64,000 nt of DNA. It comes from Halorubrum sp. CSM-61. Lineage in GTDB: Archaea; Halobacteriota; Halobacteria; Halobacteriales; Haloferacaceae. The notes under the pieces were generated by a model. It did not search any database. It was not told where the DNA came from and worked only from the letters and a program-made list of their open reading frames with translations. The DNA lies in assembly GCF_003781945.1 (NCBI RefSeq), contig NZ_RJJW01000007.1:62001-126000 (forward strand), written 5' to 3'. Below, piece by piece: positions 8,534-16,601 of this stretch. The first letter of the stretch is position 1, and each line of letters begins with the position of its first letter. The position numbers and the translations under genes were made by a program.

Positions 8534-9544
8534 TCAGTCGTCACTCGGGTTGGCTTCGCCCATGTCGATACTTCCCATCTCAGGGGTGTCCTCCTCACTG
8601 AAGGCAGTCTGGAGTTTTCCAAACACGACGGCGGCGACGTAAATTGCGACTGCGAGGAGGACGATCACGCCTCCAGCAGTTGCCTCCGCGTAATACGAGA
8701 CACCGATGCCGAGGATGACGGCCAACTCAGCGAGTACAACCGACACGAGTATCGATTCGTTGAAGCTCCGAGATACTTGTGATGCGCCAGCTACAGGCAC
8801 GACCAGCATCGCGGCCACGAGGATGACCCCCATAATTTGCATTGCGCCGACCACGACCATCGCTGTCAACAACACCATGATGCGGTTGTACCAGCTGACC
8901 GAGAGCCCGGAAACAGCCGCTGCCGTCTCGTCGAAGGTGACGTACAGCAGTTGGTTGCGCGTGAGCGCGACCACGCCAATGATCATGACGAACAGCAGCA
9001 GGAGTATCGCGGCACTGTCCTGCGACACCGTGGCGAGGTTCCCGAAGAGGAACTGGTTTACCCCGACAGAAAGCCCACCGGCGTTGATGCTGATTAGTGT
9101 CGTTCCCAACGCGAAGCCCGTCGAGAGCACGATTGCCATCGAGACGTCGTTGTAGGCGTCGGTCGCCTCCGAGATGAGCTCGATGAACAGCGCAGCTATC
9201 ATCGACACGACGACTGCCGTTAGGTACGGCGAGACCCCGAGTTCGAAGACGGCGTTGATGAACAATCCCACGGCGACGCCGGCGAACCCGGTGTGGGCGA
9301 GCGCGTCACCGATCAGTGCCAACTGCCGATGAACGAGGAAGGTTCCGATCAGGGGTGCCATCACCCCGATACAGAGCCCGACGAGGATCGCCCGGTGCAT
9401 GAAGCCATACTGGAGCAGTTCCAGCCCGGTCGTCCGAGCCACCCAAGACATGAACCCCGACCAGAGTTGCAGGAACCAGTACAGTGGTTCGAAGATGGGA
9501 GACAAGGGTCCCGCCTGAAGTGGAATGTTGGGAGGGTACGTCAT
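8534..9544 (-). CDS. znuB: Zn/Mn ABC transporter permease (ABC-3 family, ZnuB-like)
   Basis: A 336-residue integral membrane protein with about 8-9 hydrophobic segments. It carries the ABC-3 metal permease hallmarks: FLVHRQLALIGDALAHTGFAG near residue 75 and the IMGVILVAAMLVVPVAGA block near residue 220. It forms the channel of a high-affinity divalent metal importer with the ATPase and binding protein upstream. Its ATG overlaps the ATPase stop by 4 bases (9541-9544), indicating coupled translation. Length is slightly above the 270-300 usual for the family because of a longer N-terminus and an acidic C-terminal tail. Confidence 0.92.
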   Translation of the reverse strand: MTYPPNIPLQAGPLSPIFEPLYWFLQLWSGFMSWVARTTGLELLQYGFMHRAILVGLCIGVMAPLIGTFLVHRQLALIGDALAHTGFAGVAVGLFINAVFELGVSPYLTAVVVSMIAALFIELISEATDAYNDVSMAIVLSTGFALGTTLISINAGGLSVGVNQFLFGNLATVSQDSAAILLLLFVMIIGVVALTRNQLLYVTFDETAAAVSGLSVSWYNRIMVLLTAMVVVGAMQIMGVILVAAMLVVPVAGASQVSRSFNESILVSVVLAELAVILGIGVSYYAEATAGGVIVLLAVAIYVAAVVFGKLQTAFSEEDTPEMGSIDMGEANPSDD

Positions 9545-10329
9545 AGAGAACCACCCAGCAGGTTCGCTGTGGTGCCAAATGCGCGAGCCAGGGCGTCACT
9601 CTCGACGAACTCTCTGGCTGGTCCGTCGAAGTATATTTCCCGGTTGAGACAGATGACGCGTTCGGCGTGTTCGGTGACCGCGCCCAGGTCGTGCTCGATG
9701 AGTAGGACCGTGATACCGTCCTGATTCAGTGCATCCAAGAGATCGTAGAACGCCTCGACAGATTCGATGTCGACACCAACGGTCGGCTCGTCGAGCACGA
9801 GCAAGTCGGCCTCGCTGGCGAGCGCACGGGCGATGAATGCCCGCTGGCGCTGGCCGCCAGACAACTGTGTCACACGACGATTGGCGAAGGCTGTCATGCC
9901 GACAGTGTCGAGCGCCCGGTCAACGATGTCCCAGTCCCCGCTGGAGAGGCGACCGAAGCCGACGTGTGGGAACCGACCCATCTTCACGACTTCTCGGACG
10001 GTAATCGGCATCTCTTTCGAGGCGCTGGCGTGCTGGGCGACGTAGCCGATCCGGGAGCCATCGTCAAACTGGTGTGAGGGTTCGCCGAACAGCCAAGCAA
10101 CTCCCTCGTCCGGTCGGAGCAACCCTAACATCAACTTCATCAGCGTCGACTTCCCCGATCCGTTCGGACCCACGACTGCAGCGTACTCGCCGGGGTCGAT
10201 CCGAAGCGAAATGTCCTCGACGACCGGGGAAGACGTGTATCCGAAGTCGACCCCGGATAGTTCAATGACCGACTCGGTGCTGCTCGCCGTCCCCGAACTC
10301 GTGGTACTCGCAGGGTATTGTGTGCTCAT
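9541..10329 (-). CDS. znuC: Zn/Mn ABC transporter ATP-binding protein (ZnuC-like)
   Basis: A 262-residue ABC ATPase with Walker A GPNGSGKST, a Q-loop (GYVAQHAS), signature LSGGQRQRAFIARALA, Walker B LLVLDEPTVGVD and switch His in LLIEHDLG. It energises metal import through the permease it overlaps by 4 bases. It follows the binding-protein gene after only 7 bases. The first 18 residues are a Ser/Thr-rich extension, common in haloarchaeal ABC proteins. Gene order (binding protein, ATPase, permease, regulator) fits a znu/mnt operon. Confidence 0.93.
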   Translation of the reverse strand: MSTQYPASTTSSGTASSTESVIELSGVDFGYTSSPVVEDISLRIDPGEYAAVVGPNGSGKSTLMKLMLGLLRPDEGVAWLFGEPSHQFDDGSRIGYVAQHASASKEMPITVREVVKMGRFPHVGFGRLSSGDWDIVDRALDTVGMTAFANRRVTQLSGGQRQRAFIARALASEADLLVLDEPTVGVDIESVEAFYDLLDALNQDGITVLLIEHDLGAVTEHAERVICLNREIYFDGPAREFVESDALARAFGTTANLLGGSL

Positions 10330-10336
10330 TGGAAGT

Positions 10337-11431
10337 TTACTCGAAGTTCATCCACTCGTCGGCCCAGCCGTCGGGCCCAGCTTCCTCCGGGGTCTTGGTA
10401 CCGAGGACGACCTCGAGCGTGGGGCCGTTGATGTTGTACGCAACCTCCTCGTAGCCCCAGTTGTTCTCGACCCAGTCCTCCCGAACGCCCGCGTACGGCG
10501 TCACCGGGAAGTACCCCTCGACCTGGGTTTCGGCGAGCAGTTGCTTCGCGGGCTTTCGCGATTCGAAGACGCCGTTGGCGATGTACTTGATGTCGTTCTC
10601 TTCGATGAACTCCTTCGCCTCGGCGATGTCCGAGGGCTTGACGTCGCCGCTGGCTGCGAGGTTCGTGACGAGGGGCTCCATCTGTGCGCTGTACCTGACG
10701 CCCCAGTACTGGAAGGCGTTGTGCGCGGCCAGTTGCACCGCATCCCGCTCGGACTCGTCGAACATGGCCTGGAAGTCCTGATCGATCTGTTCGAGAATCT
10801 CGGATTTGTACGTCTCGGCGTTGTCCCGAAGCGCGCTTTCCTGCTCGGGCACGAGTTCGGCGAGTCCCTCGGTGATGTTATCGACCGATATCATCGCCCG
10901 CTGTGGGTCGAGCCAGAAGTGCGGGTCCTTGCCTTGCTGCTCGCCGACGCCTTCTTCTTCAGGATCGAGAGTGGCCGCGAGATCGACCAATTCGACGCCC
11001 TCGCGGACGTTGATCAACTGCGTGTCGACGTTGTCGTCTTTGAGCGTCTGAATCGCGCGGTCGGCCCACGGCTGGAACCCCGGACCGACGTGAAGGAAGG
11101 CGTCTGCTTCGATGATGTCTTGCGTGACGCTCGCATTCGGCTCCCAGCCGTGACCGTGCAATCCCGTCGGAACGAGGTTGCTCACTTGGATAGGCGTCCC
11201 GTCGACGATATTCCGTGCGAAGTCGTAGAAACTGAAAAAGGACGCAACTGCGACGGCAGGGCCGTCTCCATTCGCACCCTCGTTGCCTGAGTCGGTCGTG
11301 GGTTCAGGATCGTTGCTACTGCCACTACTCGTACATCCGGCGAGGCCAGTGGCGAGAACTCCCGCACCGACAGTAATGGCTCTTCTGCGTGAGAAACTGT
11401 GCTTCGCTTTCGACTGTTGCGTATCGTCCAT
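10337..11431 (-). CDS. znuA: Zn/Mn ABC transporter substrate-binding lipoprotein (ZnuA-like)
   Basis: A 364-residue cluster A-I metal-binding protein. The N-terminus has a twin-arginine stretch (SRRRAITVGAGVLATG) followed by the lipobox LAGC, so it is probably Tat-exported and lipid-anchored. An acidic linker follows. Predicted metal ligands are H92/H94 (GLHGHGWEP), H171 (DPHFWLDP) and H237 (AAHNAFQYW). Histidine at the third position favours zinc over manganese, where Glu is usual. A long acidic segment (PEEEGVGEQQ) sits where ZnuA has its His-rich loop. It is first in its operon; a TATA-like box about 32 bases upstream suggests a nearly leaderless transcript. Confidence 0.92.
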   Translation of the reverse strand: MDDTQQSKAKHSFSRRRAITVGAGVLATGLAGCTSSGSSNDPEPTTDSGNEGANGDGPAVAVASFFSFYDFARNIVDGTPIQVSNLVPTGLHGHGWEPNASVTQDIIEADAFLHVGPGFQPWADRAIQTLKDDNVDTQLINVREGVELVDLAATLDPEEEGVGEQQGKDPHFWLDPQRAMISVDNITEGLAELVPEQESALRDNAETYKSEILEQIDQDFQAMFDESERDAVQLAAHNAFQYWGVRYSAQMEPLVTNLAASGDVKPSDIAEAKEFIEENDIKYIANGVFESRKPAKQLLAETQVEGYFPVTPYAGVREDWVENNWGYEEVAYNINGPTLEVVLGTKTPEEAGPDGWADEWMNFE

Positions 11432-11458
11432 CGTCGGCTAGTCGGTGATGGGACAAAG

Positions 11459-11468
11459 GATATAATAG
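11459..11468 (-). promoter_or_regulatory. TATA-like promoter element of znuA operon
   Basis: On the minus strand the sequence reads CTATTATATC, centred about 32 bases before the znuA ATG. This is the expected archaeal TATA distance for a transcript beginning at or just before the start codon. No competing Shine-Dalgarno is evident. Confidence 0.6.
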
Positions 11469-11487
11469 TTCCTATCAAAAATAGAGT

Positions 11488-11501
11488 TTAGACTAGTCTA
11501 A
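11488..11501. promoter_or_regulatory. perfect 14-bp palindrome, candidate DtxR-family operator
   Basis: TTAGACTAGTCTAA is a perfect palindrome in the shared upstream region between znuA (minus) and the plus-strand four-gene operon. Its TTAG...CTAA ends resemble the general shape of DtxR-type operators. It sits just upstream of the znuA TATA box. Binding by the MntR-like or the short DtxR-like protein encoded nearby is inference. Confidence 0.55.
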
Positions 11502-11533
11502 TTCTGTGGCTGTCGTATCTCGCGTCGAGATCT

Positions 11534-11554
11534 TACTGTTAGCAGTACTGTTAG
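11534..11554. repeat. direct repeat TACTGTTAG, 12-base period
   Basis: TACTGTTAG occurs at 11534-11542 and 11546-11554, nested in a TTACT...AGTAA framed block. Its place in the divergent znuA/11696 control region makes it a possible second regulatory site. Confidence 0.45.
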
Positions 11555-11695
11555 TAATGTGAGGGGAACAGCGTCCACAACTACGGTTTCGAAACTTTCC
11601 TCGCTCGTGTTCTCGAAGGTGTCTCGACCAATGGATATGCTTGAAGGGAGGTTCGTCGCTCACCATGACATGTGTTCGAAGTGAAAACGACGATA

Positions 11696-12616
11696 ATGAC
11701 GAAGCCAATGGTGGGTGACGAGTACTCTGAGCCACAAATAGATTCGAGGACCGTATGCATTGGGACGGCCAGTCTCAACTTGTGCACGGGCGACCGGCCG
11801 ATCCCAGCAGCTGGCAACCGATTCCCGGACCGGGCCACTGCGCGGGCCGCCGCTCGCGCCACCGAGCAATACCGGTCGGCGCTGCGCCGCTATGACCCAC
11901 AGGTCCCCTACTACGACCTGATCGTCTGTGAAGAGACATCCCGAGACGCGACAATAGTACAGCCACAGGAGACGGCGACCGAGACACCGAAGCACAGTCT
12001 GTCTGAGCCCGCCATAGCCGACAGCACCACGCCCGAGCGTCGCGACCTCGTCGAGTTCTGCCACCGCGTCGCCGGTGCTGTCTTCGAGACGCTTTCCGAG
12101 GGAGGCTATGACGGCATCGAGAGCGGCGTCATGGACGCGTATTTCCAGCACGCCGAGACCGTCGGCGATCCCGACGAACTCTGTCTGTGCCTCCTCGAGA
12201 GTATGACGAGTGAACTCCACGAGCGTCTGTCCCCTGCCGACCAGGCCAAGGTGCTCACCGACGCCGCAGCCCGACTGGAGTCGCCCAGCGACGACGACAG
12301 CGCGCTCGATGCGAGCCTTACTACACTCGAACAGCGGGGGCTCATCGAGAGCTACACGCGCTCGCCGTACTCGGTCGACCTCGATGGCGGTGCCGGTGCC
12401 GTCGTCGTGCAGATCTCTGGGTACGCGCTTTCAGCGCACGAGGACCGCCTCCCCGTGTTACCGCTGACGCTCGAACTCTGCCGGCACCACACGGAGCAGT
12501 CCCCACAGTCCGTCCAGGTGGCCGCCGTAGACGACGGCTGGCAACTCACGTTCGGCCTCGCGGACACGGGAGACCAGAACGGCCTCGTGAGTGCGCCAAT
12601 CGACGGGGAGGCGTAA
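11696..12616 (+). CDS. haloarchaeal conserved protein of unknown function (I believe DUF7551-type)
   Basis: About 306 residues from ATG 11696; a GTG at 11672 in the same frame would add 8. The N-terminal half has a conserved-looking block (ARAAARATEQYRSALRRYDP, then VPYYDLIVCEE). The middle is helical and acidic (residues about 110-225) and contains HTH-like wording (TTLEQRGLIESYTRSPYSV). The C-terminal part looks like a beta-rich domain. I know this arrangement only as a haloarchaea-restricted family without assigned function. It is first of four tightly spaced genes, with the next ATG one base after its stop, and is divergent from znuA. Co-regulation with metal uptake is inference. Confidence 0.75.
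   Translation: MTKPMVGDEYSEPQIDSRTVCIGTASLNLCTGDRPIPAAGNRFPDRATARAAARATEQYRSALRRYDPQVPYYDLIVCEETSRDATIVQPQETATETPKHSLSEPAIADSTTPERRDLVEFCHRVAGAVFETLSEGGYDGIESGVMDAYFQHAETVGDPDELCLCLLESMTSELHERLSPADQAKVLTDAAARLESPSDDDSALDASLTTLEQRGLIESYTRSPYSVDLDGGAGAVVVQISGYALSAHEDRLPVLPLTLELCRHHTEQSPQSVQVAAVDDGWQLTFGLADTGDQNGLVSAPIDGEA
11754..11781 (+). repeat. 28-nt segment shared with 5835-5862 (copy B)
   Basis: This copy lies inside the gene starting at 11696, encoding the stretch around CIGTASLNL. It matches 25 of 28 bases of the intergenic copy at 5835-5862, which is in phase but not in a recognisable gene. Confidence 0.6.
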
Positions 12617-12617
12617 G

Positions 12618-13409
12618 ATGGCCGTCGACACCTACATCGAGCAAGCACGAACCCGAGCTCGATCCGAGCAGGAGGCCGTCGCCGAGATGCGGGACGCCTA
12701 CGAGACGTTCATCAATCGGGTACAGCAGCTACAGCCCGACCAGACGCCGTCGTCGATGGCTGGCCTCACAACAGCCGGTGGGGTCACCCACCTCTCCGCA
12801 GACGCGTCCAGTGCCGATGGCTGTCGGCCTGTCCGAAGGGCGTTCGCTGAGACGATTCGGCCCCACAGCGTCGCCGATCTCGACGAGACCGAGTCCTTGC
12901 TGGAAACGATTCGCGAGGAGTTCACTGATGCAATCGCAGTAGCACTCGCCCCGACGACGGAGGCCTCGTTCACTCCCGACCTCAAGCGGATGGTCCTGGT
13001 CGAAGCACAATCTCGGCGGGCGGAAGCGACCGCGTTACAGAAGGCGCTCGGTCGGGAGGACGCACACCTCGACGAGGCGAGTGCGGCGGTCGACGACATC
13101 ATCGCCTGGATCGTCGACGCGAACGAGACGCCGTTGACCGACCTCGGGTTCGACGCACTACAACAGCGCCACAAGACGTTGGCCAGCCACCGCGACCGCT
13201 GTGAGGAGGTGGTTCGCGACCGCCAAGAATTTCTCCAGAAGACGACGAACAACGGTGTCGACGCCGGCGTCCGCCACCGAAGTCTCATGCCGTACCTCTA
13301 TCAGGATTTCCCGGCCAACCATCCGGTCTTAGCGACAGTCGCACGACTCACTGAAACGTGTCAAGAATGTCAGCGAGTAGTCCGTGACCATCTGATTCGG
13401 AGGGTGTGA
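12618..13409 (+). CDS. haloarchaeal alpha-helical protein (DUF7260-like)
   Basis: 263 residues from ATG 12618. The gene is largely alpha-helical and charged, beginning MAVDTYIEQARTRARSEQ, with a central loop region (residues about 40-75). The N-terminal pattern resembles the haloarchaeal family I know as DUF7260, of unknown function. Near the C-terminus are two cysteines (TCQEC). It starts one base after the preceding stop and ends three bases before the next ATG, so it is part of a compact operon. No signal peptide or membrane segment is seen. A structural or regulatory role is possible but cannot be shown from sequence. Confidence 0.75.
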   Translation: MAVDTYIEQARTRARSEQEAVAEMRDAYETFINRVQQLQPDQTPSSMAGLTTAGGVTHLSADASSADGCRPVRRAFAETIRPHSVADLDETESLLETIREEFTDAIAVALAPTTEASFTPDLKRMVLVEAQSRRAEATALQKALGREDAHLDEASAAVDDIIAWIVDANETPLTDLGFDALQQRHKTLASHRDRCEEVVRDRQEFLQKTTNNGVDAGVRHRSLMPYLYQDFPANHPVLATVARLTETCQECQRVVRDHLIRRV

Positions 13410-13412
13410 CCG

Positions 13413-13571
13413 ATGGGTGACGGGCCTCGTCGACAACGAGCAAAGGCGTCGGCATGGGTGTACCTCGCGCCCTTCGGGACCGATAGCGAAGCGACGGACA
13501 CCGAGACGAAGTCAGGTGATCAGACTAGGAAGTCAACCCAAAAGACATCAGACGGCCCTGAGACGAGATGA
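13413..13571 (+). CDS. small hypothetical protein, 52 aa
   Basis: ATG 13413 opens a 52-codon frame (MGDGPRRQRAKASAWVYLAP...) with a basic start and a hydrophilic Thr/Asp-rich tail. It starts 3 bases after the preceding stop, and its TGA overlaps the ATG of the following regulator in an ATGA junction. This spacing argues that it is translated. No family recognised. Confidence 0.6.
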   Translation: MGDGPRRQRAKASAWVYLAPFGTDSEATDTETKSGDQTRKSTQKTSDGPETR

Positions 13572-13948
13572 GCGGGACAGACCAATACCTGCTGGCCGTG
13601 TACATCGAATCACAACGTAGTGGGGTACCAGTCTCGTCCGGAGCTGTAGCTGATCGACTCGACAAATCCCCGCCGTCAGTGACGGAGATGCTCCAGCGAC
13701 TCGACGACCGTGGGTTGGTGACGTACGAGCCATACGAAGGGGCGACGCTCACGGACGCGGGCCGGGAACGGGCGACAGCCCTGCACAAGTCGTACGTGAC
13801 GCTCTCGTGGTTCTTCCGGAGTGTACTGGAACTGGAGACACACGAGTCGGAGGCGATGGAGCTGGCCGGGGTGATTGACCCGAGCGTGGCCGACCGGCTC
13901 ACGACCGTGCTTCCGGTCGAAGAACTACAGGAAGAAGACGTTATTTAA
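13568..13948 (+). CDS. short DtxR-type winged-helix regulator
   Basis: A 126-residue protein starting with a DtxR/SirR-like winged helix (QYLLAVYIESQRSG, then SSGAVADRLDKSPPSVTEMLQRLDDRGLVTYEPYEGATLTDAG). The dimerisation helix is present in part (residues about 60-110: WFFRSVLELETHESEAMELAGVID). It lacks the His/Glu metal cluster in the usual place (ELETHESEAME only partly fits) and has no FeoA domain, so it is a shortened family member. It is last of a four-gene operon divergent from the metal transporter, the obvious candidate target. Start overlaps the upstream stop by 4 bases. Confidence 0.82.
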   Translation: MSGTDQYLLAVYIESQRSGVPVSSGAVADRLDKSPPSVTEMLQRLDDRGLVTYEPYEGATLTDAGRERATALHKSYVTLSWFFRSVLELETHESEAMELAGVIDPSVADRLTTVLPVEELQEEDVI

Positions 13949-13982
13949 ACCAATTCTATACGGCCCGTGAAGGCTTGGATAT

Positions 13983-14015
13983 AAGGCACGCATCAAATCC
14001 ATCCTCCGAAGTTGT
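13983..14015 (+). repeat. 33-nt dispersed repeat (copy 1)
   Basis: AAGGCACGC followed by TCAA and TCCATCCTCCGA matches 29 of 33 bases of 27523-27555. Both copies lie in intergenic DNA next to accessory or mobile DNA. Confidence 0.65.
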
Positions 14016-14040
14016 GAAGTTCCCACAGTCTCGGAGGATG
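14000..14040. terminator. 10-bp inverted repeat, possible terminator or element end
   Basis: CATCCTCCGA (14000-14009) pairs with TCGGAGGATG (14031-14040) across a 21-base loop, shortly after the operon ending at 13948. It overlaps the dispersed 33-base repeat. It could serve as a transcript end or as part of a mobile-element remnant. Confidence 0.45.
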
Positions 14041-14170
14041 AGCTAGTTTTGGGTTGAATCGTCATCTATTCATGGTTATTCTCACCACTCAAGGACCGTT
14101 TTTGAATCTCTGAGTTTGAACTACCGGACAAGCGTACGAAATTGTATGGATTCTAGCGCTCCTGAATAGA

Positions 14171-15857
14171 GTTGCCACTCCCGAACGGCAGACTCAGCGA
14201 GATTTTAGCGGGTTAGTCGTGTGGAATCAATGCTGAGGCAACGAGCTCAACACACTCACCCGCAGTAATCACAGGTGCGTAGTCCATCTCGCCGTCAACG
14301 TCCGCTTTCAGCAGGAAGTCGGTGAGCCGCCAGATATTGTACAAGAGGACCGCGAACACGAAATAGAACAAGCGAACGCGGTAGTCTTTTGAGGAGGTCT
14401 TCGCGAGAAAATCACCTTTGATCGATTTGTACTCACTTTCGATCTGCCACCGGCGGCTGTAACGCTGACAGAACGCCTCGGCTTCCTCGGGACCGACTCG
14501 AAGATTCGTCGCGAAGGCGGCCGTTCCCTCTCCACTCGTCGACGGTACGTACAGGAGCCGCATTGGATGCGATCCAGATTCCACATGGATAGAAGCCGAC
14601 TCAACGGCCACCTCTTGGTCGTCTTCTTCCATTTGTTCGAGTACATCCTGTTCGGAGCTGGAGACCCGCTTCGGAATGAGGTAGTTCACATCAAGGTTTG
14701 AGAGCGTCTGGAACACTTGTATCGAGTCAAACTCTCGATCACACAGCACTGTCTCGATTGGAACGTGTTCTTTCGCTCGTCGAACGAGTCGTCGCACAGT
14801 ACGATGGATCTGATTCGACGGGTTCTCATCCCACTCAGAACTCTCTTGAACCGGCTCGACAGCTAAGATCAGCGGGATGTTCTGCCCGATGATCGACAGC
14901 GTCGCAAATTTGAACGCTCGACCGTCCCTATCTTTCGTCCCGCTAACCATCGGCATCCCTTCGACATCCCCGTAATAGGGGATGGTCGTGATGTCGATCG
15001 CCGCAGTGACTGGACGGCGGAATGAGGATTCAGAAGCGATCACAGAAAGCAAGCGATCCATTGTCTCATTGAAACTGTTCACGAGCTCTTCAGGATCGAA
15101 CTGCTTGATGGTGCGAAGGTGAGTGTCGCCATGTGGGCTGTACTCTTCACCGCGCCGGTACTGGAAGCGAGTTGCTCCCTGCGCGGTACCACAGCGGACC
15201 ATCCCCAGGAATGTCTGTAACTCGAAAAATTGCGTGTCCTCGTACGAGGCATTCGACGCTCGACCAGAGTCGAAGTGTCCGTAGGCGTGATCACGCGCTA
15301 GGCGCGTGGTCTGGACAATCTCCTCCTGTGAGAACGATTCGTCTTCTACTGGGTCTGTATCTTCTTGCGTATCGTCAACGATCTCTGCTTTTGGCCGCAC
15401 CCCCGGCGCTGAGATGTTGCGATCGTGGACTTCTTTGATAACGAAGTGGGCGGCAGCGTGGACGTATTCGTGGGCTGCGTCGTCGAATCGATTTCGCCAT
15501 GCCCGCGAGAAGGCCGATTCGTCGGGCACTCGGCTGAAACCGAGGATAGTCGCCACTTCGGGTTGCCGGGTGAGTCGTCGAGAGAAGTCGGCGTACGAAT
15601 CCCCAGTGATCTCCATGAACACGAATGAGAGGATCATCGCGCGAAAGGAGAGTGGCGCAGGATGCCACGCTGGATACCCGTCTTCGATCGTGTCTATCGA
15701 GTGGTCGAGGGTCTCGAACGCAGTGATGAGGTCTGATCCTGAGAGTTCGTTCCGGATGGCGATCCCGAATTGGTACGCTCCGCACAAAGAGCGCATTCGC
15801 GGATGCTCATCACAAGCCTGGCTATCAAAACCGTTCATAGGATTGCTGAAGTGGAGA
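14171..15857 (-). mobile_element. IS4-like insertion sequence (ends approximate), related to the one at 6021
   Basis: The left end is set at GTTGCCACTC (14171-14180), the same ten bases at almost the same distance from the transposase stop as in the first element. The right partner is imperfect (AGTGGAGA around 15850-15857). The element lies directly against nosL. No clear target duplication was found. Confidence 0.55.
14213..15838 (-). CDS. IS4-like DDE transposase
   Basis: 541 residues, intact. The catalytic blocks are AAIDITTIPYYGD, ETVLCDREFDS and YSRRWQIESEYKSIKG, followed by the hydrophobic LFYFVFAVLLYNIWRLTDF helix. It belongs to the same branch as the transposase at 6064, with a different N-terminal half and an insertion of acidic residues (about 165-190). 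Its stop lies 32 bases inside the conserved terminus motif. Start is ATG 15836-15838. Only 38 bases separate it from the nosL stop, so the insertion happened at the edge of the nos region. Confidence 0.9.
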   Translation of the reverse strand: MNGFDSQACDEHPRMRSLCGAYQFGIAIRNELSGSDLITAFETLDHSIDTIEDGYPAWHPAPLSFRAMILSFVFMEITGDSYADFSRRLTRQPEVATILGFSRVPDESAFSRAWRNRFDDAAHEYVHAAAHFVIKEVHDRNISAPGVRPKAEIVDDTQEDTDPVEDESFSQEEIVQTTRLARDHAYGHFDSGRASNASYEDTQFFELQTFLGMVRCGTAQGATRFQYRRGEEYSPHGDTHLRTIKQFDPEELVNSFNETMDRLLSVIASESSFRRPVTAAIDITTIPYYGDVEGMPMVSGTKDRDGRAFKFATLSIIGQNIPLILAVEPVQESSEWDENPSNQIHRTVRRLVRRAKEHVPIETVLCDREFDSIQVFQTLSNLDVNYLIPKRVSSSEQDVLEQMEEDDQEVAVESASIHVESGSHPMRLLYVPSTSGEGTAAFATNLRVGPEEAEAFCQRYSRRWQIESEYKSIKGDFLAKTSSKDYRVRLFYFVFAVLLYNIWRLTDFLLKADVDGEMDYAPVITAGECVELVASALIPHD

Positions 15858-15876
15858 TGGGGGTGAAGAGGCTGAC

Positions 15877-16506
15877 CTACTCCATCCCAATCATTTGGAT
15901 CCCCTCAACGAGTGATCTGTCGATATCGTCGTACCCGAGAGTGCGCCCACCGTGATTATTCGCGAACGTTTCGGCTTCATCACTGTCAGAGAACGGCAGT
16001 AGGTCCGGACCCATTCCCCCCATCACGTCCGTTTCGACGGCGTAGGTGAGATTAGTCGCATCCGCAAAGGTATCCGGTGCGGTCGGTGCTGGCATCTTCT
16101 TTCGTTCCGTTCCTTCAGGGATCCCCCAGTTGATGCGAGAGTAGTCCGTGACGTAGATCGCGGTCGCCTCCGCACCGTCATCCACCATGTCAAAGTGATA
16201 CGGAAAAAGCCCGTGCGCGAGCGTGTGAAACCAAGCGAGGTGGGCTGTGTCTTCAGTGTCCTCGGCGGGTCCCTGTCTGGGTTCCGGCTCTGCGTCGGCG
16301 TAGAAAATCTGTCCATTAGGCCCGCCGTGATCTCCGATCACCATTCCGCCTTGGTAGTCCGTTTTCTGCTCCGACAGATCTACTGGATTAGGAACCGACT
16401 CGGCAGAGTTTCCGAGACAGCCGGCGAGACCCATCGCGACTCCTGTACCGATCGCGTGAACAGCGTGTCGACGCGACACCGAACGCTGGCCAAACTTGAG
16501 GTCCAT
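15877..16506 (-). CDS. nosL: NosL-like copper lipoprotein for nitrous oxide reductase maturation
   Basis: 209 residues. The N-terminus has a twin-arginine segment (SVSRRHAVHAIGTG) and lipobox LAGC, so Tat export and lipid anchoring outside the membrane are likely. The body has the NosL pattern: a Met-rich lead (GGMVIGDHGGPNGQIFYAD), a substrate-like loop (LFPYHFDMVDDG), a YVTDYS strand and the terminal LPFSDSDEAETFANNHGG motif. NosL delivers Cu(I) for the copper sites of NosZ. A SafE-type membrane gene precedes it on the same strand 95 bases away. The same fold is repeated at the N-terminus of the NosD encoded at 17563. Confidence 0.85.
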   Translation of the reverse strand: MDLKFGQRSVSRRHAVHAIGTGVAMGLAGCLGNSAESVPNPVDLSEQKTDYQGGMVIGDHGGPNGQIFYADAEPEPRQGPAEDTEDTAHLAWFHTLAHGLFPYHFDMVDDGAEATAIYVTDYSRINWGIPEGTERKKMPAPTAPDTFADATNLTYAVETDVMGGMGPDLLPFSDSDEAETFANNHGGRTLGYDDIDRSLVEGIQMIGME

Positions 16507-16601
16507 ACGCTACCGTTCGGCCACATACGGAATTCCATTCTGGTGCGGCCGTCGAACGCCATCTCCCCAGCGAAGCGAGTGACCCACAGAACGTGTCAGT
16601 G

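Noticed and set aside
10211-11290. 359-codon plus-strand frame over znuA
   Set aside because: Opposite-strand shadow of a convincing metal-binding lipoprotein.
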